A stretch of DNA of 64,000 nt from Cordia subcordata (GCA_028554755.1 JAPTOF010000015.1:14855001-14919000), one strand, 5' to 3'; numbered from the stretch's first letter, positions 22,201 to 47,884 are shown. Notes: a model not told the origin generated them from the sequence alone. Numbers and translations: made by a program.

Positions 22201-25200
22201 TTGTTTTTTGATTGAAATAATGGCATGGTAAGCTTTTGGGAAGAAAATGTTATGTAATAGCTAGCTATTCATGCACAAGAAGAGTGAATATAGACCTATC
22301 TATCTATTACTTGTAGAACTGTGGAAGATCCATTGGCCATATTTGGTAATGCAGGCCAAATTTAGGGTTTATTGCCATTATTTGTGTGTGCTTTATCATC
22401 TCATGTAGTTTTAGCTTTTTAGCTGCCTTGGGGTTTCTTTTACTTATGGTGAGAGATTTTTAGGCCTCCAATACTTGTCTCTGTGTTATACTAAGTAGCT
22501 ATATGATTAATAGACTCTTCATACCTATTGAAACCTTACCAGTGTTTCCAACCTTTTTCAAGAAAATTTGAATGTTATGGTTTAAATTTGGTAAAAGAGC
22601 TGCTGGTTTCAAATTTTCTTTTTGGGTTTGTCAAAAGGATATTGGAGTAAAGCATTACTGGTGTAGAAGCTCACTCTTTCGGGCCATTGATGTTTGTGTT
22701 ACATTGCCATACATCTATAGATTTTTCATTTGGATTGGACTTTTTTCATTTAAAAGCAACTTTTACCCCGAAAAAAGTACATGAGAGTATTTGGCTTGGC
22801 TTTCGGAAAAGTTGAAACTCTCAAAAAAGCTCAAATGCAGCTCTTTTCAAAGCCAGAAATTTTAGCTTCAGAAAAAAGCACTTTTTAAAAAAAGTTGTTA
22901 AAAAAAGACACTTTTTTAAAAAGCTAATCCAAACAAGCCCTTGTACGCTTTTTAAAAAGCTAATCCCAACAATCCCTTGTTCTTTTCTCAGTTGTGTCTA
23001 GCTTGCTGTGATTTTTTTTTTTTCCTTGTAGGTTTGTCTGACTAACTTGGTATGCAGTGTTTCTTTGATACTCCAGGGCTTATGTTAAAGAAAAGTGGAT
23101 TCCCTTACAATGACATGAAGGTTCGCAATGAGAGTGCGTGGGGTTCAGTTAGTGTGTACGATGTCCTCATAGTCATATTTGATGTGCATAGACATCTTAC
23201 CAGGTTTGTTTTTTCTTTTTTCCCCTTGATTTGACATAAGGTTACTCATTTTTCTAATTTTATCTATCCAAAGAAAATAAGCAGAACTTCTGTCTTATCT
23301 CTAGAGAATGTTTCATATTTAGTTTAGCTAACATGATTTTACCTATTACCATAAGCATTCGCTTCATCTCGCTTGAATGGTAAGTTATGTTGTTAGCTGA
23401 AAGAGAACTTCTTCTATGCTCAAGCTCCAGTTTCACATTAGTCAATTTTTTTCTTTCTTCTGTTTTTTTTTTTGGGTGTGTGTTTCCTCTTTCTTGTTTC
23501 TTTTTTTCTTTTTCTGAGAATAAAATGGAATAGTGACATTTCCTACAAGTATGGTTTATACTATCAGTGGGTTGTCTTGTACATCGCATATCATTATGCT
23601 TTGCCATTGGAGTAAATATGTGTCAGATAGTCCTAGATGGGTGCAACAGATTGTTATGTGAGTTTACATCTTGTTTACTTCCGTATCTCATGCCAATTAT
23701 ATCAAAAGCATGTTTAAAATTTCTGGTGACTCTGTGGTGAAATTCACGGGAGTTCCATGATGACTGATGCAATTGAGATAATATGGATGGTCTATGGCCC
23801 TCTCTTTGTTTAACTTTAGCTTATGTTTAGGAATTTGAACACAAGAAGTATCTGGATTGTCTGCTTTCTATTTCATGCTGTTCCAGTTTCTCTGACTTCT
23901 GAAATGTTTCTGTTTGTACTTTTCTCGAAAATCATGGGCAAAAAGTGTTTTCATTTTGCATTTATGCGTATTTAGCAATTGATCATCTTTCCATTGTTGC
24001 AGGCCTGATTCAAGAGTTGTGAGACTGATTCATCGTATGGGTTCTCAACTCAACACAACACAGAGGCGTATATTATGTATGAATAAAGTAGATTTGGTTG
24101 AGAAAAAGAAAGATCTGTTGAAGGTTGCTGAGGAGTTCAAAGATCTTCCTGGATATGAAAGGTAACTTTCCCCACCTTCTTTTAAATAGTTCTGCAATTA
24201 TTAATTTGATTTTTGGTTTATTCTATGCCATTTCCAGGCATTTCATGATCTCGGGACTAAAGGGATGGGGAGTGAGAGATCTTGGTCAATATTTGATGGA
24301 ACAGGTAACCTTTTTTTTCTTTCTTTAAAAAAAAAAAATTAGAAACTTGAAGCCCCTAATTGTTTCAGCTATATGTTTATAATTTTTTCTTTGCTGGATC
24401 AGAAGAGTGTAGGATTGTAATTTGAATGATCTCTTACAAGATTGCAATTTATGATGTTGAAAAACTGTAGTTTCTTCTTATGAACCTTTTTGCTTTTGGC
24501 AAGAATTTGAAGTAACAGTTTTTGGTATTAATTTTCGTCATTCTGAGCAATTGTTCCACTCTCTTATTTTGACAATTAACTCTGGTTTTACAAATGTTAT
24601 TGTTGTGCTTAGGCAGTCAAAAGACCCTGGGACGAAGATCCTTTTACTATGAGCGAAGAAGTGATGAAAAACATATCCTTGGAAGTTGTCAGAGAAAAAC
24701 TGTTAGAGTACATACATCAGGTACTGCTGGTTTCCTTCTCTCTCTACCGCGGATGTGGTGGCATTAAACAATGAGCTATCCTTCCCTTGTGTATGATATG
24801 TGCTCGAGTACTTCCTGAGGTTACAAGCTTGTTTCCTGTTAGATAGAAAGGGGAGGATAAGCCAACTAAAAATAGGGTTTCTTTTTTTCCAATAATTTTC
24901 TTAGCACAGCAAAGTTAAATCTTTAACGTGGATTGCTAAGTTGACCAAATTCTCTTTGTACTCCAGGAAATTCCATATAACATTGAGCACCGGTTGATGG
25001 ACTGGAAGGAGTTACGGGATGGTTCTCTCAGGATTGAGCAGCATTTCATCACTCACAAGATGAGCCAACGCAAAATTCTCGTGGGGAAGAAGGGCTCGAA
25101 GATTGGGTAATGTTCTTATGGATTAAGGAGTGGTCCATTTTTGGTTCCCTATCTCTTTATTTGCTTAGTTTGCTGCAATGCAAATTGAATTAAGTTCTTT

Positions 25201-25833
25201 TCTATGTTTGCTCAAATCCTTGTGCATGCCTGAAATAATATGCAAAACCCCATGTCCACCAAAGGGAAAAAAGGAGGGGAAGAAGAGTAGCCTTGTCTGA
25301 CATCATTAAATCCAGTTGATTCTTGACAATTTTCCTATTTTGTGGCAAATTTTTATCAATTATGTCTGCTGATTACATGGAAACCCTTGTATTGTTTGTT
25401 GAATGTTATCGTTCCATTAATCTGATGACATATGGGAGAGATTCTATTCCTGAGTTTTCTTTCAACTGATAATTGTGAGGTTTTAAGTTGCCAAGAATAT
25501 TAAAGGGCTGCCAACCTTAGAGATCCCATGCTAAATTGCATTACATTCTGAAACTTTAAAGCATTTCGCTGTACTGTTATTGCTTCAGATATTTGGAGTC
25601 TGAAGAAAGAATATCTTTATCTCCATTTGTGCAAGTCTTGGACAATAATAGTTGCAGAGATTTTCCACAATTCTGATTTGGTTTTAGTTTCTGGAACTGT
25701 TTACAATTTTAACTATATCTTCATCACTGAACTGCATCCTTTGTACAGGAGAATAGGCATTGAAGCAAATGAAGAGTTACGAGCCATATTCAAGAGAAAT
25801 GTCCATCTTATCCTAATGGTCAGAGTTAAGTGA
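19220..25833 (+). CDS. ERG: Era-like GTPase ERG, organellar, with KH domain
   Basis: Coding exons: 19220-19729, 20544-20633, 23058-23203, 24003-24161, 24238-24304, 24613-24720, 24967-25106, 25749-25833; 434 aa. All introns are GT-AG and every phase matches. Era proteins bind GTP and small-subunit rRNA and assist 30S assembly. Visible motifs are G1 GAPNAGKS (157-164), a Thr-rich switch I near 182-186, G3 DTPG (204-207), G4 NKVD (276-279), G5 SGLKG (307-311) and a C-terminal KH domain with the GKKG loop (400-403). The first about 40 residues (MKALRALRSLSAALALAKPQ...) are Arg/Ala/Ser-rich without acids, a likely mitochondrial presequence; a charged linker separates it from the GTPase. The start is the first ATG after the leader. 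It ends convergent with CNOT11. All family residues are present, so it should be functional. Confidence 0.95.
22783..22975. mobile_element. Possible small MITE in ERG intron 2
   Basis: The left end (tatttggcttggctttcgg) and the reverse complement of the right end (tttggattagctttttaaaa) are similar, and the right end repeats about 36 bases later (gctttttaaaaagctaatcc near 22949). The interior is full of aaaagctt-like runs. 'Aatccaaacaagccc' ends are typical of plant MITEs. No clear target duplication was found. Confidence 0.4.
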
Positions 25834-27968
25834 TGTGATCCACAGATGGACTTCTGCAAGGATACCTTATCCTAATTGTCAGAATCAAAATTCACAGATA
25901 TACTATTGCAAGTTTACCCTTTTGCATTTATCAGGTGTGGCAATGTAAATATAAAAAGATGCTGGATCCGTTAGTTGCATTGCTGGGCTCAAAGTAACTG
26001 CACTAGAGCTGAAGCTGCATCAGTATGATGATGAGTCATCGGAAGCCTTCATACGCAAATCAGATGGTATTGTAATGGAATTGCTCATCTCTAGAAGATG
26101 ATGTGCATCAACATCCTTACAACAGGAACAATGTTTCTCTACATCTGTAGTCTCTAAAGCCGCAATGGTTTCAGGTGGGTAGTGTATCGAGTTAGTTGGC
26201 CAATTGTTTCTGGTTACTCCAATTATGTGGTGCATAGGCCAGCTGATATGATCTCTTTTTGTTTCTTCAAGTTTGCTTTGATTGATAATCCTTGTTTAGA
26301 TTCTTTGATCAGATCATATTACTCGAAGAGATGCAGACAGGAAATTGACAACGAGAAATTATGCTTTGTTGTCAATTTGTATAAGTTATTTTTGGGTCAG
26401 ATCAATGATGCTTTCCACATTTGATATGCCAATTGAAGTGATTTTGCCTGTTCGATGACGTTTGTTAGTCCTTTCTGCATCTTTTGGACAAAGTAGTCAT
26501 TCTCAGCATTCATTGCCCAAATGCTACGTGCATGTATTGTAATTTCTACTTGGAAAGAATCAATTACTTCCTCAAATCTGATCTTGATGTACGGAGTTTT
26601 ATTTTAAATATAAATTTTGGAGTGGAGTAGCCAATTGTACTTTTGAAAGTAATTAGAGATTACACTGGAGAAATTATTATTTCCTAATATTTTTATTTAT
26701 TGTTAATGGTCAATTATATTTTTACTATATATGTTAGATAAAACATAAATATATTATGAAAAATTTAATTCTTTAATACCAATTGCTTTTTAATAAGTGA
26801 TGTGCAATAATTTATGGACTTTCTTTTATAATACATATAATATACATAAATGATGTTGAGTGCTGGATAAATGGGAAAGGTAATGCATTTAGATGGATTT
26901 ATGGTTATCTACTTAAATATTATAAAGTAGACGTTGTCCAAAGCAAGTGCATATCTGTAAAATGCTTATGAATCGTAACTGTCCAGCTGGATGTCTGTAC
27001 TGGTTTATAATAACTATACAGGTAGAATTTATAAGGCATACAAAATCAAACGATACTGTGATAGCACATCTGCCTTTTATCATAAAGCTAATTAATTAAG
27101 AAAAATAAAACAATTAGTCAAGGGCAACTCAAGAGGAACCCAATTTGCAAAATTATCTAAAGAAGAAGCGGGTTGAACAACATCAGTTCCGTCAACCTGC
27201 TTTTTATCCTTAAACTAATCTATTTATAATTGTCTTGGTTACTTTTAGAACAGTTATACTAAGGTTATCATATTAAACCAAAAGCAAGTGAATTCAAGGG
27301 CCACCTTTTAGGATAAGAGATTGTATTGTGTCTGAAGTAATTGGGTTAAAAAACATTTAATTGTAACAGAATCAGTTTTGAGTTTATTTTAGAAACAGTT
27401 GTTTCAAGATATTCATCAACTGGGGTGCGGACAACATTATTGAGCAACTGTCATCTCCTATGCAACATCCAAGTAGTATTCAGTAAGAAGGGTGGGGGGG
27501 GGGGGTGGTTGTGTTAGCGAGCCAGCTGACTGGCTTTCTACCAGAGCAACTATCAACCAAATGTCTACCTAATCGTCGGCTGGTAAACTTTCCCTCATTG
27601 TTTGGCTTTCTTGCTCAACTCTGATGTGTCGCCGATGCTTTCATTGCTGCAATCCACTGGCGAGCGCAACCAATCATAGACGACGCCATAAAGGTGGTCG
27701 TCACTGGATTCCATTAATATTCATTTTAGTTAACAATGTGAACAGCAAACTAAACACGACTTTTGTATCTTTCTAGAGAAACTCAGTAGTATGAGAGCAG
27801 TAAAGAAACTCTAATAAATTAAAAGCACAGCTCCCGTATATGACGGAAACAAGGAACTTGAGGAAATTGGATTGGGGAGAACAAAAAAGAAAATATACAC
27901 ATTCCACAGCAAGATTAGGAAAGAGAAGCTCCGAAAACGGAGGTAAACTAATGTGAGAGAGGAACCAT
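25834..27968. other. ERG-CNOT11 convergent spacer
   Basis: The first about 600 bases probably hold the ERG 3' UTR, and the last few hundred the CNOT11 3' UTR on the other strand. A G-run (about 27494-27507) stands out. An 80-codon frame at 26182-26424 has no recognisable motif. I see nothing else. Confidence 0.5.
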
Positions 27969-40117
<12,149 letters not shown>

Positions 40118-40310
40118 TTTCTTTTAATTTTTTTTATTTTTTCCCTGAATTTTGGTGGTGTGTATTGTATATAGAGACTACTTGCTTTACTTATCACTTT
40201 GAAAGAGACGAATGAAATAAAGAGGGTGTGACGAGGAGGACGACCAGCAACAACCAACTCCAAAGTGTGTGTTTTTGTGTGTTTGTTTGGAGGGGTGGCT
40301 CTTAGGGTAA

Positions 40311-41600
40311 TAATAAAAGGCCAAGTCTTTAATTGTACACCAACTTAATTATTTTTAGAATATATATACATATATATATATATTGGTTTTTAATTAATTT
40401 TATATATTATTGTAATACTAAATTAAGTAATAATTAACTTTATTTCCTCATACTTTCCTTTTAATATGTTAATTTCCTTAGTATATTAGTTTCTTTATTA
40501 ATTTATAGCTCTACGAAAATTCTCTTATTATATTTACTAAATTTCAAGAATTCACAGTAAAATTATTATCATACTCTCTTTTCTTGAGCCACTGTTAGTA
40601 GTGGTTCATACTATTTTTTATTTACATATATTTTTTCTTTTAATTTTTACAGTAACTTAATCACGAGTTTTTTTATAATCCATAAATATTTTTTGTTTTA
40701 ACTATTAAAAATTGAGATTTTAAATTAAAAATAACTATGTCTTATTATTTTTTAAATGAAAAAATTTAATATGTATTTTCATACTTATGAAAGAAACCTT
40801 CTATATACTTCTATATTAAAACTTTACGGAGAGTTAAATCACCAAATTAAATATTTTATGGAGAGAGAGAGAGATAGAGAGATAATAAATTAATTTGTAA
40901 AGGGTGCCATATAAAAATTGCCGTGAGATTTTAAAATTATTAAAAAGAGAAGGAGTTTAATTTATATAATAAAGGCCAAGTCTTGAGATTTGTTTTTAAT
41001 TGCATACCAACTTATTTATTTTTAGAGTAGACATTAATATTGAAGAATTTTTTGATTTTTAATATAATTTCTTATATTAGAACATTAGATTAGGTAATAA
41101 TTAAATTTATTTCTTTATTATATTTGTTTACTTAATATATTAGTTTCCTGTAGTATAGTAGTTTTCTTATTAGTTTGACTCTCTAATTTTGGTTACTAAG
41201 TTATGAGGCGTCTTTTATTGTATTTATCAAATATGAGGAATTTACAATGTAGTCATTGTTCATCTTTATTTTTTTTCTAGAGTCACAATTAGGGGTGGTT
41301 GATGTTATTTTTAATTTACACATATTTTTCTTTGTTAATTTCCACAATCAAATTTAATCATAAGTTTTTTATAATTTATAAATAAGTTTTTATTATTAAA
41401 AATTGAGATTTCAAACTAAAAATAACTATGTGATTGTTGATATGACATTTCTTATTATTTTGAAATGACAAAAAATTAATATATATATATATATATTTAT
41501 ATATATATGGAAGAAAATTTATGTATACTTTCATATTTAATACGTTATAGAGAGTTGTATATATTTCAATTAATCACCAAATTAAAATTTATAATATATA
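40311..41600. repeat. Diverged tandem duplication (~600 bp units) upstream of CNOT11
   Basis: Unit A (about 40311-40875) and unit B (about 40971-41600) share a colinear series: 'aaaggccaagtct', 'accaactta-ttatttttaga', 'ttaggtaataatta', 'tatattagtttcct', 'tcacaattaggggtggtt'/'ccactgttagtagtggtt', 'aaaaattgagatttcaaa' and 'aataactatgt'. Unit A begins about 195 bases upstream of the CNOT11 ATG, so its promoter borders or includes the duplicated block. Confidence 0.75.
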
Positions 41601-42553
41601 CATATATGTGCGTGTGCGCGCGTGTGCACTTTTAAGTTCTTATCTTTAAAATGAGTAAATTTGCATAAAATGCACCTAACCTTTCTTATAGTATATCAAA
41701 AATATATCGAACCTTTAAAAAATTCCTCATAATCCTATATGGTCTATTAAAGTGAATCAGGCACTTCTTGCGTCAAGAAATCCATTATTTTGACTCTAAA
41801 TTTACTCAATATTTTAACTATAAATTTACTTTTTGGGTCCAAATTATTTTTTTGACTCCAAAACTAATTGACTTTTATGCTCCAAAATTTCATCTTAAAA
41901 GCTTGGCGGGGAATACACAACTTCTCGAGGACCAAAGTTAAGCAAAGTCAATTGAGTTTTGATTTTAAAAGGAGAAGTCATAATTCAAGTCATCATTCTT
42001 CTGTTTTGTACGTTTTCGAGATGAAATTTTAGACTATAAAAATTAATTTAATTTTTTTAGAAAATTAATTTGATTTAAACAAAAGCGGACGAGTATCGTT
42101 ACCGATAACATGAACACAAAATTTTATGAGATCACCAGCAATTAATACTCAAAATAGGTTATGTAGAGAAAGAAGCTATTTGTAATATGGTCTGGCACAA
42201 AAACCGTGCTCCTTTATAATTTAAGAGCTAGCTACACCACCTAAAAGAAGCACCCATCTCAACGATGAGCTCTTCATTTTCTTGAAATGTAAAAGATACA
42301 CAGAAGTCTTGACAAACAAACATCGTCTGCCAAGAGAGAATCTGCTGTGTCTCGCCAGGCTACACCTCTCCTTGCTCCCTATGACAACATCGTCTACAAT
42401 AAACCAAGCAAGCACTGTGAATTTAGTCATTTCAATTGAACAAATTTAACTTAACTTCAAATAAATGAGTATAAAAGATAAGATGACTCAACCCTTCAAA
42501 AGCTAATTATATCAAGGAAAAGCACTAGGTACATAGAGAATCTGACCTCTTCC
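41601..42553. other. Spacer and PDI 3' flank
   Basis: It begins with a (tg)n/(cg)n tract at about 41605-41628. 'Attcctcataatcc' and 'cttctcgaggaccaaagt' phrases look like decayed repeat sequence. The last about 300 bases should include the PDI 3' UTR (minus strand). No gene is seen. Confidence 0.5.
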
Positions 42554-45500
42554 TTATAGCTCATCCTTTGCCGAATCTTGTTCTGTTGAACCGGACTTGA
42601 TTTCGGTTGGCTCAGCCGAATCTGATTGGGTAGGTTTATCCCTATTCTTCTGGATAAACTCAATAATGTCCTCTTTCGTTCTATCCCCGTCATATTGCAA
42701 CAACTTTCCTCCTGCCGATCTGAAGTACAAAGTTGGATATCCTTGTACGTCAAAGACGTCACCAGGGACATCATTTGCCGTTCCGTCCTACAAAGATAAA
42801 GGGAAGAAGTTTACTCGGTATGTGGTTTAACTATATGGACGCAATTGAAGCTAATCAGGGATCAAATATGAAAGCCAGGAAAATAAGTCCAGCCCCAGGT
42901 CCTACAGGAATGTGCTGATTATAATGCCCAAAGTATCAAAATACAAAAGAGACACTAACTGACTGCACAATACCCTGCAAATGTGATAAAATATAGAAAA
43001 CATAGGATTTTAAGAACGAGTGCCAGTAGTCACACTCAACTCGAGTTATCCCACTGCATTTTGGAAGCAGCAGGACATCATGATTACTACCTGCATAAAC
43101 TACTCAAACTGTCCAAGTGAAATATCGACAACAGAGGTTTATCTCCAATCATTCTCAGTGAAGTTGATTTCAGGGACCAAAATCTTTGACAAGTCAATTT
43201 GAAAAGATATGGTATAGCCTTGCAATAAGGATTCTTACCAGTTTAGCAATCACGACATCAGCATCATTTTCAAATGAGACAGCCACCTCTTCCAAGATTG
43301 GAGCAAGTTGCTTGCAATGTCCACACCAAGGCGCATAGAATTCTAAAAGAACTGTAAGAAGGACAAAATATAAGACACTGCTACAGAAAATTAGCATACC
43401 AGGGCAGCACATACAGACAAACAACATGATCGATTCACTCTCGCTCAAATGATAAACCAAGACAAGCAAACCCAAATAGATACACCACTATGTTCATAGA
43501 ATACATCCTTATCTGAGAATAGCTTGACAAATGATAAGTGTTCTTTTACTCAACTACAATCAACAATCTAAAACCTAAGAGAACACAACATTAATGGTCA
43601 TGTACCATTCTTTCCAGAGTTGAACACCATATCCTGAAGGCTGTCAGTGACCACCACTTTGACAGGTTCACTGTTAACTTCAGGGATAGGCTCTGATCTA
43701 ATATATGGTTTCACCTTGCCATCCTGCAATGATATAACAAGAAATATCAGACATGCCAAATAACAGTTCAAAGATGGAATAGCTCATATTACAGGTATAA
43801 ATTCTTCAAAAGAGAAGATTGAACTAAGAGCAGGCACAGCTGCACAGGGATGAGGCTGTGAGCCTTCTTGAAGACTTTCACCAGGGACGACTGATCAATG
43901 TACAACTACACTACGCAGAAGTATTACCTTGTAATCTGCCAACCAAGGTGCAATCTCATCAGGTTGAATGTTTGGCTTGAAGAATTTCTTGCCATCATTA
44001 TGCTGTATAATCAGCAGAGGTGCTTGATCGCGTGAAACACCAAAGTACTGCAAACCAGATGCAATAAATATGTAACATGTGATAAAACTCTTAAAGTGAA
44101 AACATGAACTAAGGGAGTTGGAGGAGGAAATAACCTCGAAGGCACTGTCACTGGCTTCAGCATCACCCATCAGAAAGCTGATACCTTTGCCTTTGTAAGA
44201 TACAGCAGCATCGCGGTATTTGGACTCAAATGCATTACGCTCACTACTGAAGTTCAGAAATAGCATTGCCTGGATTCAAAAATGATATGATTCAACCTCA
44301 GACTTATGTTTACTTCCACTATATTCTTTTACGTAGGAAATGAGACTCATGAATTTCAAATTTATTAAGTTCTAACGACAATTACAACAAGAATTCCAGA
44401 GAAGAAGACCTCCAAAGATAAATGAAGTATGCCCAAGAATTTTAATTCATTGGAAAATGATGATCTTAAAACTCACATTTCAAGTCAATATTTATAGAAC
44501 AAATGGTATTCTATAAACCAATGTCCTTTCCTCATTTTTCTTATCATATATAATCCTGTTCTTCCTCTCAGGTTCTAATTGTTGGGATATTTATTCATTT
44601 CACAGGGGAGAAAAAAAGTAACAATATATTTTATGAAAAGGACAAAGCAAAGTACCTTAGCGTCAGGGCTATCAAAGAATTTGTTTACATATGGATAGTT
44701 ATCTGGATTTTGATCGAAAATGGTGACAAGAGGAATAGTAGCTTCTTCAATGAACTTCTCCATTGCATCAACTTGAAAATCCTGCATGAACAAAAACCAA
44801 GTGCCAACATATACCAGATTACCATCCAAGCTGAAGGCTTCAAGTCCTAAAAGGGGAAAAGAGATGTCAAAGACAGAGAAGATACTGGAGAAACGTAGAC
44901 CAGCATTACCTGGAAATCAACGAAGAGTTCATCGAATGGCTTAAATAAGCGAAGAGTTGGCCTGCTGACAGATTCACCCCGAGGTAGATGTTTGGCATCT
45001 AGAGTGTGACCAAATTCATAGTCAGAGCGCAAATTTTCAGCAAGCTTGCTGAAGTTCTCAAATTCCTCGCCAGAGAACTTTGGGAAAATCCCAACCTGGA
45101 CAAATAAACAACTTTACCGTTCAGCACTATGTAAAGTTAATAAGAAACTACAATAAGATAGCACAATAAATTAAACTTAGACAACTTACCAGAAAGATCT
45201 TTTTCTCATCAAAGAGATTGGCAGCATCCTCAGATGATTTGATTTCAGCAGATGCAGGACCCAATTGTTTCTTGAGATAAGAAACTATACCATCAGCATC
45301 ACGTGGGCCCTTGTACTCTTGAACACTGGTGGCTCCATTTCTCAGAATTTTAAGAGTGGGGAATCCTTGGACCTGATATTCAGTTGCTAGTTCTCTATTT
45401 GCTTCCTCATTTGCATCAACTTTTGCTAGAACAATTGGAGAGTCATGTTTACTCAATATTGATGCAGCTTTTTCATACTACATAAAGCACAGAGAAAGAT

Positions 45501-47884
45501 TGTGAAAAATTAATTCAATCTAGAGCCTCAATGGTCATTTGGGAAGAAAATGAAGCAAACACAATAAGCTATGTCATCAATAATTTGATATAATAATGAA
45601 TTACCTCCGGGGCAAGCCTTTGACAATGACCGCACCTATCACCCAAAAGAAACATAGTAAGTAAATAAACAAATAAATCTCAAAAAGAGCTTAAGATGTA
45701 AAAGTAGAAAAAGATCAACTAATTTTGGCTAAAGAGTAGTTGGTGCGGTGAATGGGATTTTTTGAGTTTGGTTCAACACACGAAATTAGTAGAGATTTAA
45801 TATAAGCACTAATAGTTTCAATCTTTTATCGTTGCATGATGTATTAAATCAAATATCACAATGAAAATACACGAGAAATAAATAAAACCTGAAAGCTTCA
45901 AGTCAATATTAAGGTCATAGCTAACATTAGATGGGATTGTCTATGACGTGTGGGCCAAGATCTCGCTTGGCCAAAAATTCGACTCAATAAATACTAATAG
46001 GGCCATATATTCAAATTGGAATACTTTAATATCCTCTTTCATTTTTAATGAATATACTCACTGATTCAATGAAAAAACATAAAGCTCATAGAAATTCAAT
46101 CTCTTACCATTAGATACCTACATAAACACATCTTTGTGTGAATCAGTGTGCACTGGCAAAGCCAATCATGCTTTTATTCATTTATTTATTTAAGCCCACA
46201 CCCCCATGGGATTGAACCCAATAACTTATCCCTAGAAAAGATAGCTCAACCACTTGAGCTATCCCCTGATCCCCTAATCCCGCTAAGGCAATCATGCTTA
46301 AGTGTCCCTCGGCAACCCTCAACATTTTCGCAACTCTCAACATTTCCCCCCCTAAAACTTACATTATTATAATTAAAACAAGAACTCTCAACATAAAAAT
46401 TGGCCCTGCAACCCCCACTACTACCACACCCTAATCTAAGCCAAGGGTGCCAGGTTCAAGCCTCCCATTTTCTTTATTTTTTCTAAAATTAATGTAGAAT
46501 TCTTTTAAAAAAGATTAATGGACCACCCCTCCCCCCCCCCCCAAAAAAAAAAAAAAAAAAAACACCTTTGTCTTGAACATACTTCCCCAAGGTCAAATTT
46601 TTATTTCCTTTCTTTCAAAATAGTTTTCCAAGGTTACTAAAGTTATGCCCCTCATAGCATGACACACAAAGCTGAAGTCAACTGATTATGTTTGATTTTG
46701 ATTTTTTCTCATAGTTCCTACTCAAGTTCTGTCCTTCCCCTAACACAGCATGACACACAGAGTTGAAGTCAACTGATTATGTTTGTTTTTGAATTTTTCT
46801 CATAGTTTGTGTAATTTAAGTCAACGGATGATTTTATCATTTTTTCCATTTCTTCAATTACCTTTATGAGATAATAGATACCTCATAGTTTATGTGATTT
46901 AATCACTTAACAGTTTGAACTTTTATGCCTGGATTATTGTTTTAATTTATGTATAATGATTATGATCCTTTTCTTTTTGTGTTTTTAATTTATTATTTGT
47001 TAATAGGGCATCAATGTGATGGACAATTTTTCTGAAAGAAAATAAACTTTAGAGTAATAATTTCTTTTGTAGATCTAATGCAACGTATATCCAAAATAAT
47101 ACACGAAATTATACACGAACAACCTTGAAGTGAGATCAGTTCAATAAATCAATAATAAGTTCATTACTGAACAATTTTAAAGTATGAATCATGTTCGGCA
47201 ACAATTGTAAAAGCTATTTTTATATTTTTTTATTAAATATTTATCTCCTTTTTTTATCAAAATATTATTTCTATATTGATATTTTATATGTCTATAAATA
47301 GTTTATTATAAGCATAAATGAGTGAATTAGTTTATATATATATCTATTTGAATAAAAGATCCGTAACTTAAATTCCCATAACAAACAACCTGATAACGAA
47401 CGAATAAGATGTGCAAAATACAGAAGGTACAACAAAACGAAGCATGGGGTACATGCAGCAGAAGGGAGGAGAAGAATTATCAAAGAGTTAGAGTTTCTGA
47501 TACTACACTGTGCTTCAAGAAGTGCACCACGATCTCTATACACACACACACACACATATACACACAGAATCATCATACACACATATATAGGGAGAGAATC
47601 ATCATCATCAATATACATATATACATATATATATACATATATATTATATGTATATGTATATATGAAGAAGGAGTAAATAATAGTAGAAGAAGTTACCAAG
47701 GGGCGTAGAATTCGACGAGGATGAAGGGGTGTTTGGAAACAGTCTGAGAGAAGTTGGAATGGTCCAACGTCAACACATATTCCTCCTTCTCTACCTCCGA
47801 GGTCTCCGCCACCGCCGACGATGAGCACAGCAAACTCAATACACTAATTACCAAAATGCCACTCCAACCTCTGCTAATCGCCAT
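42554..47884 (-). CDS. ER protein disulfide isomerase (PDI, PDIL1 type)
   Basis: Coding exons, 5' to 3' on the minus strand: 47884-47697, 45635-45605, 45477-45190, 45095-44910, 44781-44656, 44269-44135, 44047-43928, 43723-43606, 43351-43239, 42787-42554; 512 aa. It forms and rearranges disulfides of secretory proteins in the ER. The N-terminus [20 protein letters not shown]...AVA is a signal peptide. Two thioredoxin-type catalytic domains carry WCGHC (C64/C67 in domain a; C407/C410 in a'), with two non-catalytic b domains between and an acidic tail ending KDEL (509-512). The start is the ATG at 47884; a TTG four codons upstream in frame is not used here. Introns are all GT-AG. Exon 2 is only 31 bases and holds the first CGHC. 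Length matches plant PDI. An ERSE site lies upstream. Confidence 0.97.
46174..46288 (-). mobile_element. tRNA-derived SINE with 11-bp target duplication
   Basis: On the minus strand the body contains a box A-like tagctcaagtgg and box B ggttcaatccc, the internal RNA polymerase III promoter of tRNA-derived SINEs, and ends in an A-rich tail (taaataaataaatgaataaa). Both sides carry caatcatgctt (46163-46173 and 46289-46299), an 11-bp target duplication. It lies in PDI intron 1. The body is short (about 115 bp), so it may be a minimal SINE. No functional tRNA cloverleaf is possible. Confidence 0.75.
46655..46838. repeat. 92-bp tandem duplication in PDI intron 1
   Basis: 'agcatgacacaca', 'tgaagtcaactgattatgtttg' (in parts) and 'tttttctcatagttt' recur with a 92-base offset starting at 46655 and 46747. 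The copies are close but not identical. Confidence 0.75.
47539..47663. repeat. (CA)n and (TATAC)n microsatellites near the PDI first donor
   Basis: Two tracts lie 30-160 bases inside intron 1: (ca)n with short interruptions, then tatacatatatacatata. They are likely polymorphic. Confidence 0.75.

Noticed and set aside
17731..25833. KAS III exons as alternative 5' exons of ERG
   Set aside because: Exon-end phases do not fit ERG exon 2, and ERG exon 1 has its own leader and presequence.
46174..46288. Functional tRNA gene
   Set aside because: Box A and B-like motifs are present, but the arms do not pair into a cloverleaf and there is an A-rich tail with target duplication, so it is a SINE.
47292..47828. 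178-codon minus-strand open frame overlapping PDI exon 1
   Set aside because: It is in another frame of PDI exon 1 and runs through microsatellites, giving Tyr/Ile/Val low complexity; PDI accounts for the region.
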